From assembly GCF_004798865.1 (NCBI RefSeq), contig NW_025335589.1, forward strand, positions 13,444,132 to 13,508,131: a DNA stretch of 64,000 nt, written 5' to 3'. Position 1 is the first letter of the stretch. Every line of letters begins with the position of its first letter. Positions 13,041-24,539 of the stretch are shown here, one piece after another. Source of the stretch: Varanus komodoensis. Lineage: Eukaryota > Chordata > Lepidosauria > Squamata > Varanidae. The notes under the pieces were generated by a model that saw nothing but the letters and a program-made list of their open reading frames with translations, was not told the origin of the DNA and did no database searches. The translations under genes and the position numbers were made by a program.

Positions 13041-14010
13041 GGGGATGATTTAAGGCTGGCTCCACATTTGTGTTTCCCTGTGATGGGGCTTCAAGGGCCT
13101 AGGACCTGTTAGATACACAGCCTCGCCCTCTTCAACCCTGAACCACCTACATTTGTGGTCCTTCCCCTTTCCCCTTACCCTGCTTCTAGCTCAGAACTCT
13201 GTATTTGATCTCAGAGGGATTCCCAGTCTATCCTATAGCTTCTGGGGCATTGCCCCAGGGATTATAGGATTGCCCTGTTAATCAGTTAATTGGTCTGATC
13301 ACCAACAACTCTTCAATGAAAAAACAAAAACCTGGTCCATGACGCATGAATGGGGCTGACAGTAAGCAACAATTTAAGGTCCTAACCTTTGAAATTCTGA
13401 CCTGTCTGATCACTGTTCCATCTTATTACACTCTGTGCCTTCGAGGAACAAGAGGAATTCTCCATTCTCCAGGCATACTTGAATACTCCAACAAGCATCA
13501 GAAGATCCAGTGACAGCTGACTTTTTTCTTAATAAAGGAGCACAAATAGCTCTTCACCAAAGTGGATTAAATTAGATTTTGTCTTCACCACCTTGTTGCT
13601 TGTGAACAAACTGCAGGACAATAAATAATGCAGGTGTTTACAAGAAGCAACCTGTATTTTCCACCCTTTCATCTACATTTAAAAGTAGAAAATGAAATTA
13701 ATTAATAGATGTGCTACAGCAAATGCACATATGGTAATATTTGGAAGACTCCTGGATGACAGTTGTTGTTTTTAAGAATAAATCTCAAATATGCAGATAG
13801 CCCTTGCTTCATGGAGATCTGAAGTACATTATGTGAAGGAAAGATGTTGAGAGGAAGCAGGTTTTTTATAATTTAATGAAAAATGCAGCTGTTTCTAAAT
13901 GTCAGAAGTCATCTGTTACTGTAAGATTGAATTCATAAATGTTTTTAAGTTAAGCAATGTTTTAATTAAAAGATCTGTAGCTTGCATAAAGCAGCTTTCC
14001 TCAAGCTGGT
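11876..14010. other. No gene seen; contains (GT)n microsatellite
   Basis: No coding domain was found on either strand. The only clear feature is the CG/CT/GT compound microsatellite near 12.97-13.04 kb. Confidence 0.55.
12967..13038. repeat. Compound (GCTC)n / (CG)n / (CT)n / (GT)24 microsatellite
   Basis: A short CG-rich prefix (12967-12982) runs into a CT stretch, then 48 bp of pure GT (12991-13038). Such alternating purine-pyrimidine tracts can adopt Z-DNA. Confidence 0.95.
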
Positions 14011-14011
14011 C

Positions 14012-14092
14012 TTCTTCAGGTACTATACCTAGTGACCATGCTGGCTGAAAAGGATAGGAGGTATAGTCCAACTTATTGAAACAGTGCTGGGT
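14012..14092. repeat. Diverged 'accatgctggctg' MITE-like repeat
   Basis: The segment 'gaccatgctggctgaaaagg' followed by 'ggaggtatagtccaactt' matches the core of the same dispersed palindromic family as the copies near 22.77 and 36.19 kb. Confidence 0.5.
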
Positions 14093-14171
14093 TAATGTAA
14101 AATTTAGTAAGGGAGTCAGCTGCTGCACATGCAATGTGATACATGCATACATACATACTTGGGCAGCCAGT

Positions 14172-14705
14172 CCCAGTTCATAGAGTTATGGAATTGGAGA
14201 TTTGGAAGGAACCAGAAGGCCCTTGGGTCCAACCCCCTGCTCAGTGCAGGACTCCCAGTTAAACCACCTCTCTCAGATGGCTGTCCAGCTGCATCTCAAA
14301 TGCCTCTAGTGTGAGACAGCCTATAACCTACATAGGTCATTGGTTCCATTGTTGTGCTGCTCTAACAGTGAGGAATTTTTCCTGATTATCAAGCGAGTAG
14401 CTGGCTTCCTGTAACTTGAACTCATTATTCCATGCCCTGCACTCTGGGATGATTGAGAAGAGATCTTGTCCTTCCTCTTTGTGACAGCCTTTCAAGTACT
14501 TGTATGGTGCTATCATATCTCTCCTCAATCTTCCCTCCTCAAGGCTAAACATGCACAGTTCTTACTCTCCCCTCATAGAGCTTTGTTTCCAGTCTCTGGA
14601 TCATCCTTGTTGCTCTCCTTGGAAACCTTTTCAGCTTGTCTGCACCTTTCTTAAACTGTGGTGTCCAGAACTGGACACTGGCATAACTGCTGCCAAGCAG
14701 GCTCC
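14172..14705 (-). mobile_element. CR1 LINE 3' end, minus strand
   Basis: Read on the minus strand, this covers the end of the CR1 reverse-transcriptase ORF and its 3' UTR. A frame at 14337-14552 translates as MFSLEEGRLRRDMIAPYKYL, then KGCHKEEGQDLFSIIPECR and VRAAQQWNQ, the CR1 RT C-terminus. The 3' UTR, seen reversed at 14178-14260, reads 'catagagttatggaattgga' then 'ggtccaaccccctgctcagt'. The 5' boundary lies near 14705, where similarity to 'VQFWVPQFKK' stops. The short 3' terminal octamer repeat is largely eroded. Confidence 0.9.
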
Positions 14706-14709
14706 CTCC

Positions 14710-16850
14710 CAGTCACTAGAGCTGCAGCTGGAGAGATCATGGCCATTTTTGCAGGTGTAATATTTGCACTCCAAGCCTTGCTTCCCTCATAAGATGTCAA
14801 TGTAAGATGTAAGTTCTTCTGGCTAAGAATTCCTTATTTCATGGTGGAATTGTTGCAATCTCCTCTTAATGGGAATACATAAATAAAGCTTCTTTACTGG
14901 GCAGAAAGTTAAAACAGGAGGTATATGTTGGCTGCTGAATGGGGAGGTGGAGGTGCCCTGCTACAGGGCAGGTGGTAGGAGTGACCCTGCACAAGCAAGT
15001 TAGGAGGTAGGAGCTGAAAGGAATAAAGACAATGTCATGTGGGAGATCAAATGAAGTATGCTGGTACTTCACCACCTCATCTCAGGAAGAGTGAAGATAG
15101 GAATGAGACTTGGAGGCCCATCCCTTCTAATGAGTATAGCTATCTCCACAGAGATAGGTCAATGGCATCTGTGGCTTTCTGACTATAGGCTGCCTAGAAT
15201 AACTTGTGGAGATCTCCTGCATTTTTCCTGCAATGTCTGTGCGAACTGTGCAAAGACCAACACACACACACACACACAGCATTGTCATGAAGCATGCACA
15301 TGATATGTATGAAATGGCCGTCTCACCTATGGGAGGTCTGGATAGTGGCAAGCACCACCAGACTTCCTGTTCAACATATGTCACAGAGTACAGTTGGGAT
15401 TCACTTGAGTCTGGATGGGCCAGTGATCTCAGGTCTTATGGCAAATTTGGTGACCAAACTAGCACCATGTCTCTATCCCAGTCTGCTACATCTAGGGATT
15501 AGACAGCCACAGGAACAGTATTCCTGGGTAAGTGGCTCCAACATTTATCTTCTGCTCCTTCACCAGCAAGACCTTTTCTGCCTTCCAGGAACTCATGCTT
15601 CATTGTGACAGTAATATTTCCTTATAGGTGGGAAAGACCTGGTAGTGATCCAGGATGCCTTCTAGGCAACTGTGTGGTTCCCTGTGACATACAGGAGTGC
15701 TGTGATAGATGGGACCTCAGCAGGTATTTTGGTGTCATGAACAGGCCACATCTGTTGCGAGTGATTCAATCGGCAAGGCAATCGCCCTCATGGCCACCAC
15801 ATATGTGTAGGTCATGAAGGCATTGACCCTGCTTGTGTACCTAGATTGAAGTATGGGTCTCCTTACTGCAGCAAAGACAGGATATGTATTATTTTGAATG
15901 GAATGAATGAATAAATGAAAAAATAAATGGTGGAACCCAAGGAAAGGACCACGAGACACAGCCCCCACTCTCAAATACTATATCAAACCTAAGTCTAACT
16001 CTGAAGATGAGAAAATAGAAGTAAATTAATCATTGGTCTTTATATTTCTGTTCTCCCATGAAGGAGAAGATCTGGATCCAGTTAAATTAGTCTTCATAGG
16101 AACTAATTAAGACAATGGAATTATAGCTATATTTCATCATTTAAATTGAGCGTGAGCATTCTAACCCACATAGTCAAAATAAGATTGGAGCAGGGCAAAT
16201 GATGCACTCACAATTCATCTTTCTCTTTGTTCATTCTGATCACTATGTTTCAGAACTGTACCAAGGCACAGCTGGTAGAAATATACAATGACTTTGATGT
16301 AGCACCCTAAGCAAAATTTTGTGGGAAAGAAAATGAATTTCATATAATCTGAACAAAACTCTTAATGTTTCTTAGGGAAAAATAAATAAAGCATATTTCA
16401 TACAAATACATATTTGTGTTTATTTTTAATTACTCGGTGTCTGTCAAAATATGTTTCAGTTAGTGAACAGCACATTCCCCTGGCCTGCATATTTTAGTTA
16501 ATCTCCTGCCATTCTACAGAAAAACCTACTGGAGTTCTACCAAATCCCTAACCTATCACAGCGTTCTTGTGTTTCATAGAGAATTTTCAGAAGATCAAAA
16601 AGCAAGTGGTCCATTAATGAGCTCAAGGAAAGATGAAAGAGAACTGTATGATTTCAGATGCCTAATACTTGGCAGCTTGGTCCCTATATCCTCAGAGACT
16701 CCCTTCTCTCCTTTATACGCATCATGACCAATTTTACTGATCTGCTTTTACCTGTCTTATTTTTATCTTCTTAATATCATGTATTTTACATTATGCTCAC
16801 TGTTGTTGAGCATCATTTGGTGGAACAGTGAGATTATAAATTTTATGAAT
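14710..16850. other. No gene recognised; one unresolved segment
   Basis: Contains a (CA)n tract near 15260-15280. Frames at 15127-15974 overlap on both strands and might hint at an old unrecognised insertion or retropseudogene, but none gives a domain I recognise. The stretch 15.98-16.85 kb is A+T-rich with no feature. Confidence 0.45.
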
Positions 16851-16854
16851 ACTT

Positions 16855-16918
16855 AATTAATTACTATACTGCCCGGTAGTCAAAGCTCTCTGGGTGGATA
16901 CACTGACATAATAAATAC
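16855..16918 (-). repeat. SINE/LINE 3' tail, minus strand
   Basis: The minus strand reads 'ccacccagagagctttgac' then 'ccgggcagtatagtaattaa', the 'gccgcccagag...gggcggtata' type of tail that ends many squamate SINEs and LINEs. Confidence 0.65.
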
Positions 16919-17129
16919 AGGAAGCATGCATTCAGATTTGTGTGAGTGTTTTTGGAGTGTAGCATCATGTCAAGTTTGCCCAGCTAACCTATCTCACACT
17001 GTAGAACTCCTTTCCCATGAGCCCCAACAATGTTTAGGCCAGGAATACTATGTTGAACAGCTGTAGACATTCCTTCTCTGACCTCTCAACTACTTAACAT
17101 TGAGCAGTTTTGGGGATTGAAATTTAATG

Positions 17130-17215
17130 GGATATTTGTGTTTTATTGTGTGCATTTTGTTAATTTAATTTCCCCTTCTGAGCTACCAGGAAGGGACAGT
17201 ATAGAAACTGAACTA
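17130..17215 (+). repeat. Diverged SINE/LINE 3' tail
   Basis: The sequence 'gttttattgtgtgcattttg' followed by 'gagctaccaggaagggacag' and 'tatagaaactgaactaaata' resembles a decayed plus-strand tail of the type '..tgagccgcc..gaatgggcggtatagaaat..aaata'. Confidence 0.4.
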
Positions 17216-17261
17216 AATATTTAGTAGTAGCCATTATTCTCAGTTTCACAGAGTAGCAGAA

Positions 17262-17340
17262 ACTTGTACATGTTTACTCCCATTTGGTTCAATGTGGCTT
17301 AGTCCCAGGAAATCTGGTATATGCTTACAGTCTTAATCCA
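17262..17340. repeat. 'ttactccca..ttcaatg' MITE, copy 1
   Basis: Contains 'tacatgtttactcccat', 'ggttcaatgtggcttagtccc' and 'gcttacagtcttaatcc'. This matches a very common squamate short palindromic repeat (consensus feel: 'gcaatcctatacatgtctactcagaagtaagtcc..attgaattcaatggggcttactcccaggtaagtg'). Further copies lie at about 32520, 48447, 57068 and 57990. Confidence 0.65.
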
Positions 17341-17549
17341 CAAACTATTTCTTCTGGTTCTTGTTTCAGGTTAATCCAGTTTGAATTGTCTTACCCAACA
17401 TTTGTCTATAAGGAAACACAAAGCACAATTCATTATCTAAGAAAAGTTAAACATCCAACTTAGATTAAAATAGTATTTTTAAAATTGCAGCAGGTGCTAA
17501 GGACATGATCCCAGACTTACTCACTGAATGCCATTAAATGTCTAGGACA

Positions 17550-17628
17550 GCCTTGTCCAACTGGGTGTCTCTTGGCTGTTCCAAATTACAATTCCCAACA
17601 GTACTGATTATTGACCAGTAGCAGGATC
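17550..17628. repeat. 'attacaattcccaac' MITE-like repeat
   Basis: The segment 'ccttgtccaactgggtgtct', then 'ttccaaattacaattcccaac', then 'tgattattgacc' matches the dispersed palindromic family described near 22.77 kb. Confidence 0.55.
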
Positions 17629-17629
17629 T

Positions 17630-18560
17630 CCCTCCCCACCTAAGGAGCTGGGGCTACAACAGGGGCAAGGGGTGAAGCCCTCACCCACTTTCTGTTTGCA
17701 CTCTTAAACTTCCTGTTGTATAAATGATATGTTCAGTTTGGCCACGAGAGTGTGCTTGGTCCAAGATCAGAGCTAAATGAGGTTTTGAGTTCTAGTTTCT
17801 ACAGCTTAAAAAAACAATCCAACCAGAATTCCAACTACTGAACCACACAGTATCTTATTTGAGATGGAGGCAATAAATGATGAAGAGGTAAACCTTCCTT
17901 ATATTCTCAGCTATTAACATTCATGCAATATTTATTAAAGCAGAGCACCTTACCTGCCAATAATTATCTTCTATCCAAATTTTTTTTAATAATAATAATC
18001 CAGAACAAAGAAATACATACAGAAGGTTAAAATATTGATACAATGAATTCTGGAATGTGGGAGCTACTTGTCTGATACATTAACTTTTAATATTAACTTC
18101 TAAAATAATACTTGTACTAAGCCAATTGTTTCGCTATTTAAAAACATGTTCACTCTTTACTCTTGCATTCTCTTGTGAGAAGAAGGTCAGATTCTTGACA
18201 AGAAATGGTTCCTTTCACAAGAGTACTTTGAGCAGTGATGCCAAGCCCCTTCAATGTAACTTATCTAGTGGGGAAGGTGATTCTAAGATACTTATGAATT
18301 TCCCACCTGTTTGCAGTTCTTTATCATGATCTACTTAACAGACTATAAAGTGGTTTCTTTACTGTGGTTTCTATCTTCCCTGCTTAGTCCTCCCATTCTT
18401 GGCATGTATCCCTTCAACTACTGCATTTGAAATTCAAAGGGCATCACTGCCTGTGTATGTTGCCTGCATCCACATAGAGGATGGAGGGCCAGAACAGCTC
18501 TTGCAGTTGCCACTCTTTCCAGAAGACTCTGTGGTAGTTGCATACCAGGCCTGTGAAAAA
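17630..18560. other. No gene seen
   Basis: A+T-rich sequence with no repeat or coding domain recognised. Confidence 0.55.
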
Positions 18561-18567
18561 CTCGATC

Positions 18568-18650
18568 CTGGGTTCAGACAACACAACATACCAGAGATGG
18601 TAAAAAACAAAAACAAAACCAATTTGACTTATTGTGTTGTCTGAACCCAG
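18568..18650. mobile_element. 83-bp foldback MITE with perfect 19-bp inverted repeats
   Basis: The arms 'ctgggttcagacaacacaa' (18568-18586) and its exact reverse complement (18632-18650) flank a 45-bp A-rich loop. The core 'ttcaga..acacaa' is shared with the larger foldback elements at about 36.94-37.08 and 55.60-55.76 kb. The element is non-autonomous, probably mobilised by a hAT-type transposase; that assignment is inference. A clean target-site duplication was not identified. Confidence 0.75.
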
Positions 18651-18659
18651 CCAGCCTCT

Positions 18660-20095
18660 CTAGCTTTGTTCAGCATAGTGCCTAGCACCAAGACCTGATT
18701 TTCTGTGAAGTTACCTGGAGGGAGCCTGACCCTGCCAAGCCCTCAACAGCCTGAATTCAAGGCAAGCAAGTAAAGCACTTACTTGCAGCCTTCTTTCTCC
18801 AATATTACCCTAGTGCTGCAGCACCAGACCATCAATATTTTATTATGAGCTTTAATCCTGATGGATGGAACAATTCACTGGGAAGTTATTATCTCCTGTT
18901 GGAAAAATATCCAGTAGCAATACTTAGGCTAGGCAAGCCTTCCAAAAGCATGAATGACAATTTTTCTGGTACACGGGTTCCTATTTTATTTCTGTTGGCT
19001 GTTTTGTCTGCTATCAAGTCAGTATTGAAAAACACTGTGAAGGTAGCAAAGGGAATCACATGGTACAGCTACAGCAAGACATAAAAGCTTGACTTGTCTA
19101 TTCTGCAAAAGGAGTTGTCGCTAGATAAGCAAAGAAAAATGACACAGGGAATTATAACCTAGCTTATACTGATTTTTTTTTAGAACACTACTTGAAAAAG
19201 CTATTAACAACACTATTTGTGCAGTGATTCTGAGTTTTTAAAATGTCTCGGTCTGAGGGAAAAAGTTGTCACCGGCAATATTCAAAGCCATAAAGAGACA
19301 AAGAGTTTGCTTCATGAAAAAGCAGAGCTTCCCAGTATATAATCTACACAGATTTTAACTATTTGAAATGTGAAAGCAAATTAGATATTTGAGAGAAGGA
19401 AGTTCAGCACTCTTTCTCCTTTTTAACTCTTAGATTAGGTTAATCGCTAACAAGAAAATGGCTCAGACTTCATTAGGCACTTCCAAATAAGCATTCATTC
19501 TGCAATCACCTTCCATTATTAGGAGAAAATCTGAATATAAGTATCTAGTCAGGGATCTACACCTTGATGTCTTTTTGTCTTAGAGTAGCAAGAATAAATG
19601 ACACTGACTTGGGATAATTGAATATGAACCTTCATTGATAACAATAATATTTTCCTATCAGGAAGTTCTTGTTCTGAGATATAGTGAGATAAGGTACGAT
19701 GGGGGTCCTTTTTGGGGGGCAAATGATTGCACACTGGAGGTAAGGCTAAAGATAAAGGATTAGCCAAAAGCTTAGTCCTCAAGATTCAAAAATCAAAATC
19801 CCATTTTTCACTGCCAAATGTTACAAAGGATGTCAATATGAAAAAGCTGCTTATTTCTGCTGCTGATGTCCCCATTGGCAGTGCCATCCTTATGGTTTAC
19901 TTTCTTCAGGGGAGCAACTTGCTGTTATGTTCCTCTTCACTTGGTCCAACAAAATAACAGACAGGCAACGGTATTTTTTTTAATTATTTTTTGCTTTTAA
20001 GACAGATCTTATCTTCAGACACCTTGATGTATTTGAAGCATGGTGCTGGAGGAAAGCCTTGCAAATACTTTGGACCTACAGAAAGACAAACAAGT
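18660..20095. other. No gene seen
   Basis: No recognisable repeat or domain. The short frames (for example 18845-19084 and 19549-19782) show no similarity I recognise. Confidence 0.55.
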
Positions 20096-20099
20096 GGGT

Positions 20100-21120
20100 C
20101 CTAGATCAAATCAAGCTAGTGGCATGTGCTCATGTTCCAGTGAGATTCCCAGCACATGAGAAACTGACCATTTTGGTGGGGCTGACAGTTCAGACTCTGA
20201 TGATAAGACGTATGAAGGGGAGTTGGCTAACCCTGGCAGGCCTGACAGCACAGGCTCTGATAATGAAATGGGTGTAGTAATGGATGCAGTCCCGGTTGGT
20301 GTCCCAGTTTCTCTGTACTCATCTGTACCTGCTCAGGATGAGATTGCTTCAAGGCCAGCCAAGGGGCCCAGTCAGACTGCCCATGGGAATGAAGAAGAGC
20401 ACCATCTTGAGGGAGGGGAGTTAGAGATGGGAAGTCTCTAGGATGGAGGACTCTAGCCTCCTGAGGAGATGGACCCAAAAGTCTGACATCACAGCTGCAG
20501 CGTGGCTCAACTGAGGTCTCAGAGTGAAGAACACAGGTGCCTCTCCTTCTCAAGACAGGCACAGAAGGGTTCATCATGAAAAGATGTTGGGCATGAGAAA
20601 GACACTTGCTTTTGGCTCATATTCCCCAGGCATGTTGATTGGAACTCAGAGGAAGAGGAGTGGGAGAAAGCCCTCAGAATGTGGGCCTATTCCAGACATG
20701 GAGATGAAAGAAGTGCTTAACCTAGAGGCTGGACTCCCCAGGTGTGCAGGCAACCTCTGAGAATGTACAATTACAAGATGTACAATTAGCAGGAGGGGGC
20801 TTGGAACATGGGAGTTTCTCAGAGAAACAAATGCTGCTTTAATAGACTGGAGAATGCAGCTATTTGGTGCTGACTTCAAGAGTAGGTGTGGTTAGGTATC
20901 TGCCAAGGGCCCACATGCTAGCATGGGGCCAACTGAAAGTGCCTTCTGGAGTTACTCCTTCTCTTTACCGTGGCAACCTGATTTTCCATCTGCCTCTTGT
21001 TCTGGCCCAGCCAATTGTGGTGAGGAGGAAGAGTGGAAGATACCACTGCCTTCTTTCTCAATGACTCAAGTAGTAGCAATGATGAGGGAAGAACATGAGG
21101 AACAAGAGTAGCCAGGACAA
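20100..21120 (+). repeat. Unassigned interspersed-repeat block with acidic and basic pseudo-coding stretches
   Basis: The block is more G+C-rich than its surroundings. In several frames it gives stretches rich in Asp/Glu/Ser followed by Arg/Lys-rich stretches, for example a segment encoding EEMDPK and another encoding EEEWE. That layered composition is typical of a decayed repeat and unlike a host exon. I do not recognise the family, and I see no polymerase, protease or terminal repeat pair. Treated as a probable old retroelement piece. Confidence 0.3.
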
Positions 21121-21124
21121 TAGT

Positions 21125-22100
21125 GGTAAGAAACCAGGAGCTGGCCCTGGGAGCTATTCATGTCATTTCTTTATTTTTTTTAACCACTCTGCCAAGGACT
21201 CAACTCTTTTTTACCTTCCTCTTATATGACCTTCCCCAATTGGGATGTCTTTTATAAACTATCATGCACTATCTTGCACTAATGCATATTTGACATACTT
21301 GATTTTTCTGGTTATGGCTTCTGGGTGATTCCACTCTGGAATTAAACTAAGCTCATGCACAGCAGAAGAAAAAATAGAATTCTGTGCAAATGTTACATTC
21401 TCTAGGCAATAAAGCCAAGGTCAGGCCATTGTTAAAGCTGCACCTCCATCTTTCAAGAGCTTTAGGAAGAGTTTAGTGTTTATATATTTCCTTTCGCTCT
21501 GTTAACCTTCAACCCTTCAATGTGTGCTGCAGTGAATGCTTCTGCTTTTTCTCAGGTTTACGATGAGGCAGTAAACATTCTTCTAAATGACGAGATATGG
21601 AAACCATTTTGCACATTATTTGCAGAAGCCTGGCAGTTAAGAGTTTGGCAGTGATGAATCCACTTTTTTTTTCCTGCTGCCTTTCACAACTTGTTTCTAC
21701 AGGCTTCAAAACACCTATATATCAGCTTATGCTTCACAGCCTTTTTGACATATGATGGAAGGAGTATACACCATCTTAACAAGCTAATGGGGTGGACAAT
21801 TTATTATTAATAAATTTTAGATGACAAAACAAACATAGCATGCTAGAACAAAAGGATGTGTTTACTGACTTCCATATCCAAACATTCCTAATAGATGAAC
21901 ATTTGAAAACAGATGGATAGGTATTAATGACCTTCTGCAACAGTGTTTTTGCATTCAGCAACCAGCTTTACCTCTGGCAATTTATTCTGATGGGCAAGCT
22001 TTGGGTTAAACAAATAATTAGAGGTTTTGCAACCCATTCTGGTCTAGCATGAAGTATACAGCTTACTGTACCTGCTAATGAAAAATATGCAAACATAAGA
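21125..22100. other. No gene seen
   Basis: A+T-rich with no repeat recognised. Confidence 0.5.
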
Positions 22101-22114
22101 GACAACATTACTAT

Positions 22115-22173
22115 AAATGTTAGTTTAACGTGAATATGTTAGTTAACTAACATATGTTAAATGTTAGTTTAAC
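22115..22173. repeat. 22-bp perfect palindrome between 15-bp direct repeats
   Basis: 'aaatgttagtttaac' occurs at 22115-22129 and again at 22159-22173. Between them lies a perfect 22-bp palindrome (22134-22155, centre 'gttaac'). All three share the word 'tgttagtt', so the cluster probably arose by local duplication and inversion. Confidence 0.9.
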
Positions 22174-22769
22174 ATCATACCCAAAATATTGATGATGTTT
22201 CAAAGAAATTAGCAGTTGGAGAGCTGGCTTCCGAACTTGTGCACAATTGCCTTAGAATGTGGCATCCTCAGCATAACTGATGTTTAACTGCTTTAATATG
22301 GTGCTTGAATTGTGTGTAGTTTGAACTGTGTTGGCTTGCACTATCTGTTTAATTATCATCGCAGATATATAAAAATGGAACTGCATCTGACACAACAATG
22401 CTTGCTTAAAGCATTTGAGAACAGACCTGATGAAATGCAAATTACAGATTTATTTTAGACTGAATCTACAGAAGGCCTCAGTCTGTAATCCAGTCTGGAA
22501 GAACATTTCACACTACAGCATGCTCAGTATTGCCTTGTTAGCAAATAATTCTGCTGCTTATCCACCAGGAAACAGCACATTAAGACCTTTATATATACCT
22601 AGAAGAACTATTTGTTGATTGGCAAGGGAATATGTATCTGGGTAAAGCTTAGGATTTAAAAAATACAATTAGCTAGAATCCCAGTGTATTTTCTGTTCAA
22701 GTTAGAGTTAGTTAATAAACAAACATTTTCCCTAGTCTGAGTTGTTTGAGAGGTAAACAACTGGTATTG

Positions 22770-22866
22770 TCCAGATGTTTTAGATGACAAACTCCCCCAA
22801 TTACTGATGATTGGCTATGCTGGCTGAAGCTGATGGGAATTGTAGTTCAGCATCTGGAGGGCACCA
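22770..22866. mobile_element. Palindromic MITE, 'ccagatg ... catctgg' family
   Basis: The ends 'tccagatgtttta' and 'cagcatctgga' are inverted repeats. The interior reads 'gattggctatgctggctga' and 'gatgggaattgtagttcag', the core of the most abundant palindromic repeat I recognise from squamate genomes. Probably a hAT-type non-autonomous element (inference). Other copies lie near 7.03, 14.01, 17.55, 36.19 and 52.2 kb. Confidence 0.75.
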
Positions 22867-22869
22867 GCT

Positions 22870-24090
22870 TTTCTCCCTTTGTCAGCATGACTGTAGATAA
22901 TTTTTCCTTCTGCACCTCATCATGGCCTGAAGAATCCAGCACATACATGCTAAACTTTTATGCTTCCTGCCTTATGAAACTGTCAGAACAGGAATGGTTG
23001 AGTGGATAAGGGATGTGCCCAATGCCGGTCTATGAAAGAAAGTTGTCCCCTTATACCAAACAGAGGCAGTGGCAGGGCCTTAGTTCAATGTGTGTGCGAG
23101 TTATATAAATTCCAGCTCTCAGTATTCCATTCATTAGCAAAATCCTCATGTAAATGGAGGCATCTTAGTACTAGGTTTTTCTGGATCATGTGGATAATCC
23201 AGATCCACTTCTGTTCATTTGAAGCCCAGTTATGGGATGGAGGCAGCATTGGTTGCCTTGGTGGATGATTTGTGCCAGGAGCTAGAAGGGAACAGTACAA
23301 CCCTTACGCTTTTCTCTGTGGCTTTCATTACTAATGAATATAGAAAATTGGCTCCAAGTGCTGTGATGTTATAATTATATTTGCCTGACTTTATATGTGC
23401 ACACTTTTTGTGGCCTCTAATTTTATTTTTTTCATAATAAAATAAAGATCCATGAAAAAAATGTAGCTTTGTTTATCTGCATAGTTTGGTTCCTGTAATA
23501 CTGGAGAGAAAAAGTGTGATGTATATTTGCAACCAAAGTGCCTGGCAAAGAGAAACTCTTCTAAAATTAAGACTACACAAGTGCAATGGAACGTTTATTG
23601 AGCAATCTTGTACATTTTAATATTGTTCTCCTCCCACTTAGATATTATGTTAATCTAATCAAGTCCATGCTTCATTCTGCACTTAGGACTAGCTCCAGAT
23701 GTTGTGCATTCAGTAATAAGAAACACTTGCCATATCTTACCATAGCTATATCTTCACTGACGTACTGTTGGTCCATGCGCCAGAGCATTCATCCGCCAGT
23801 CCTCATACAGAACATGATATAAAAGAAGCCCAGATGGCAGTAAGGTATTTCCCTCCTCCTTATCCTTTTGATGGCCTCTAAACAACTTAACACATTCATT
23901 ATGGCATAAGATTTTGTGGACTGAAATTCATTTTATTAGCTGCATCAGTATTTTGTTTCTACAGTGAAAACATGATGCATATGGAAGTTCACAAGCAAGG
24001 CATGAGTGCCAAGGTACCTTCGCACCTGTGTTTGCCAGGAAGTGGTGTTCAGAGGCCCACTGTCTCTGATACTGGAATTATCAGTAGCCA
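22870..24090. other. No gene seen
   Basis: No domain or repeat was recognised. Overlapping frames at 23002-23300 on both strands look random. Confidence 0.5.
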
Positions 24091-24099
24091 TCATGAGCA

Positions 24100-24535
24100 G
24101 TATACATGAACAGCCTTCAGTTGCCTATTCCCCTCTACAAAGGGTCTAAGTGGCCATTGTTACACCTTGTAGTAGCAAATTCCATAGTTTAACAAGGTAT
24201 GGTCTGAAGAAGTGCTTCATTTTACACAGCACTGAGCTTCACTAGACAACTCCAAGTTCTTCTATTATGACAGAGGGAGAAGAATCTTTGATCTAATTCT
24301 CTGGTCACCACAGTTTGCCATCGTTCTATCTGTGCTCTCTCATAACGGCAGGTGTTGTAGAGAATTTGGTCAGCTTCTCTGCAGTCTCCTTAACCTCCTT
24401 TAGTACTCCTTTAACTCCATGGTCATCTAAAGCTTCAATTGTCATCCTGGCTAAGAGACATATTTCAAGAGTTTTAAAAAATAGTCTAGATGGATAAATA
24501 GTCTGACTTTGTGATCAGGCAGCTTCCTATGTTCC
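24100..24535 (-). mobile_element. Old CR1-type LINE fragment, minus strand
   Basis: The stretch 'gcaaattccatagttta', 'tctgaagaagtgcttcattt' and 'agagggagaagaatc' matches the reversed 3' part of a widespread sauropsid CR1 family (common form: 'gcaaattccatagtttaattatg..gtgaagaagtacttcctttt..gagagggagaagaatttctct'). The right end 'gcagcttcctatgttcctta' resembles a CR1 terminal sequence. The middle (24.36-24.48 kb) is unclear and may be a different fragment. Too diverged to carry any frame. Confidence 0.6.
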
Positions 24536-24539
24536 TTAA

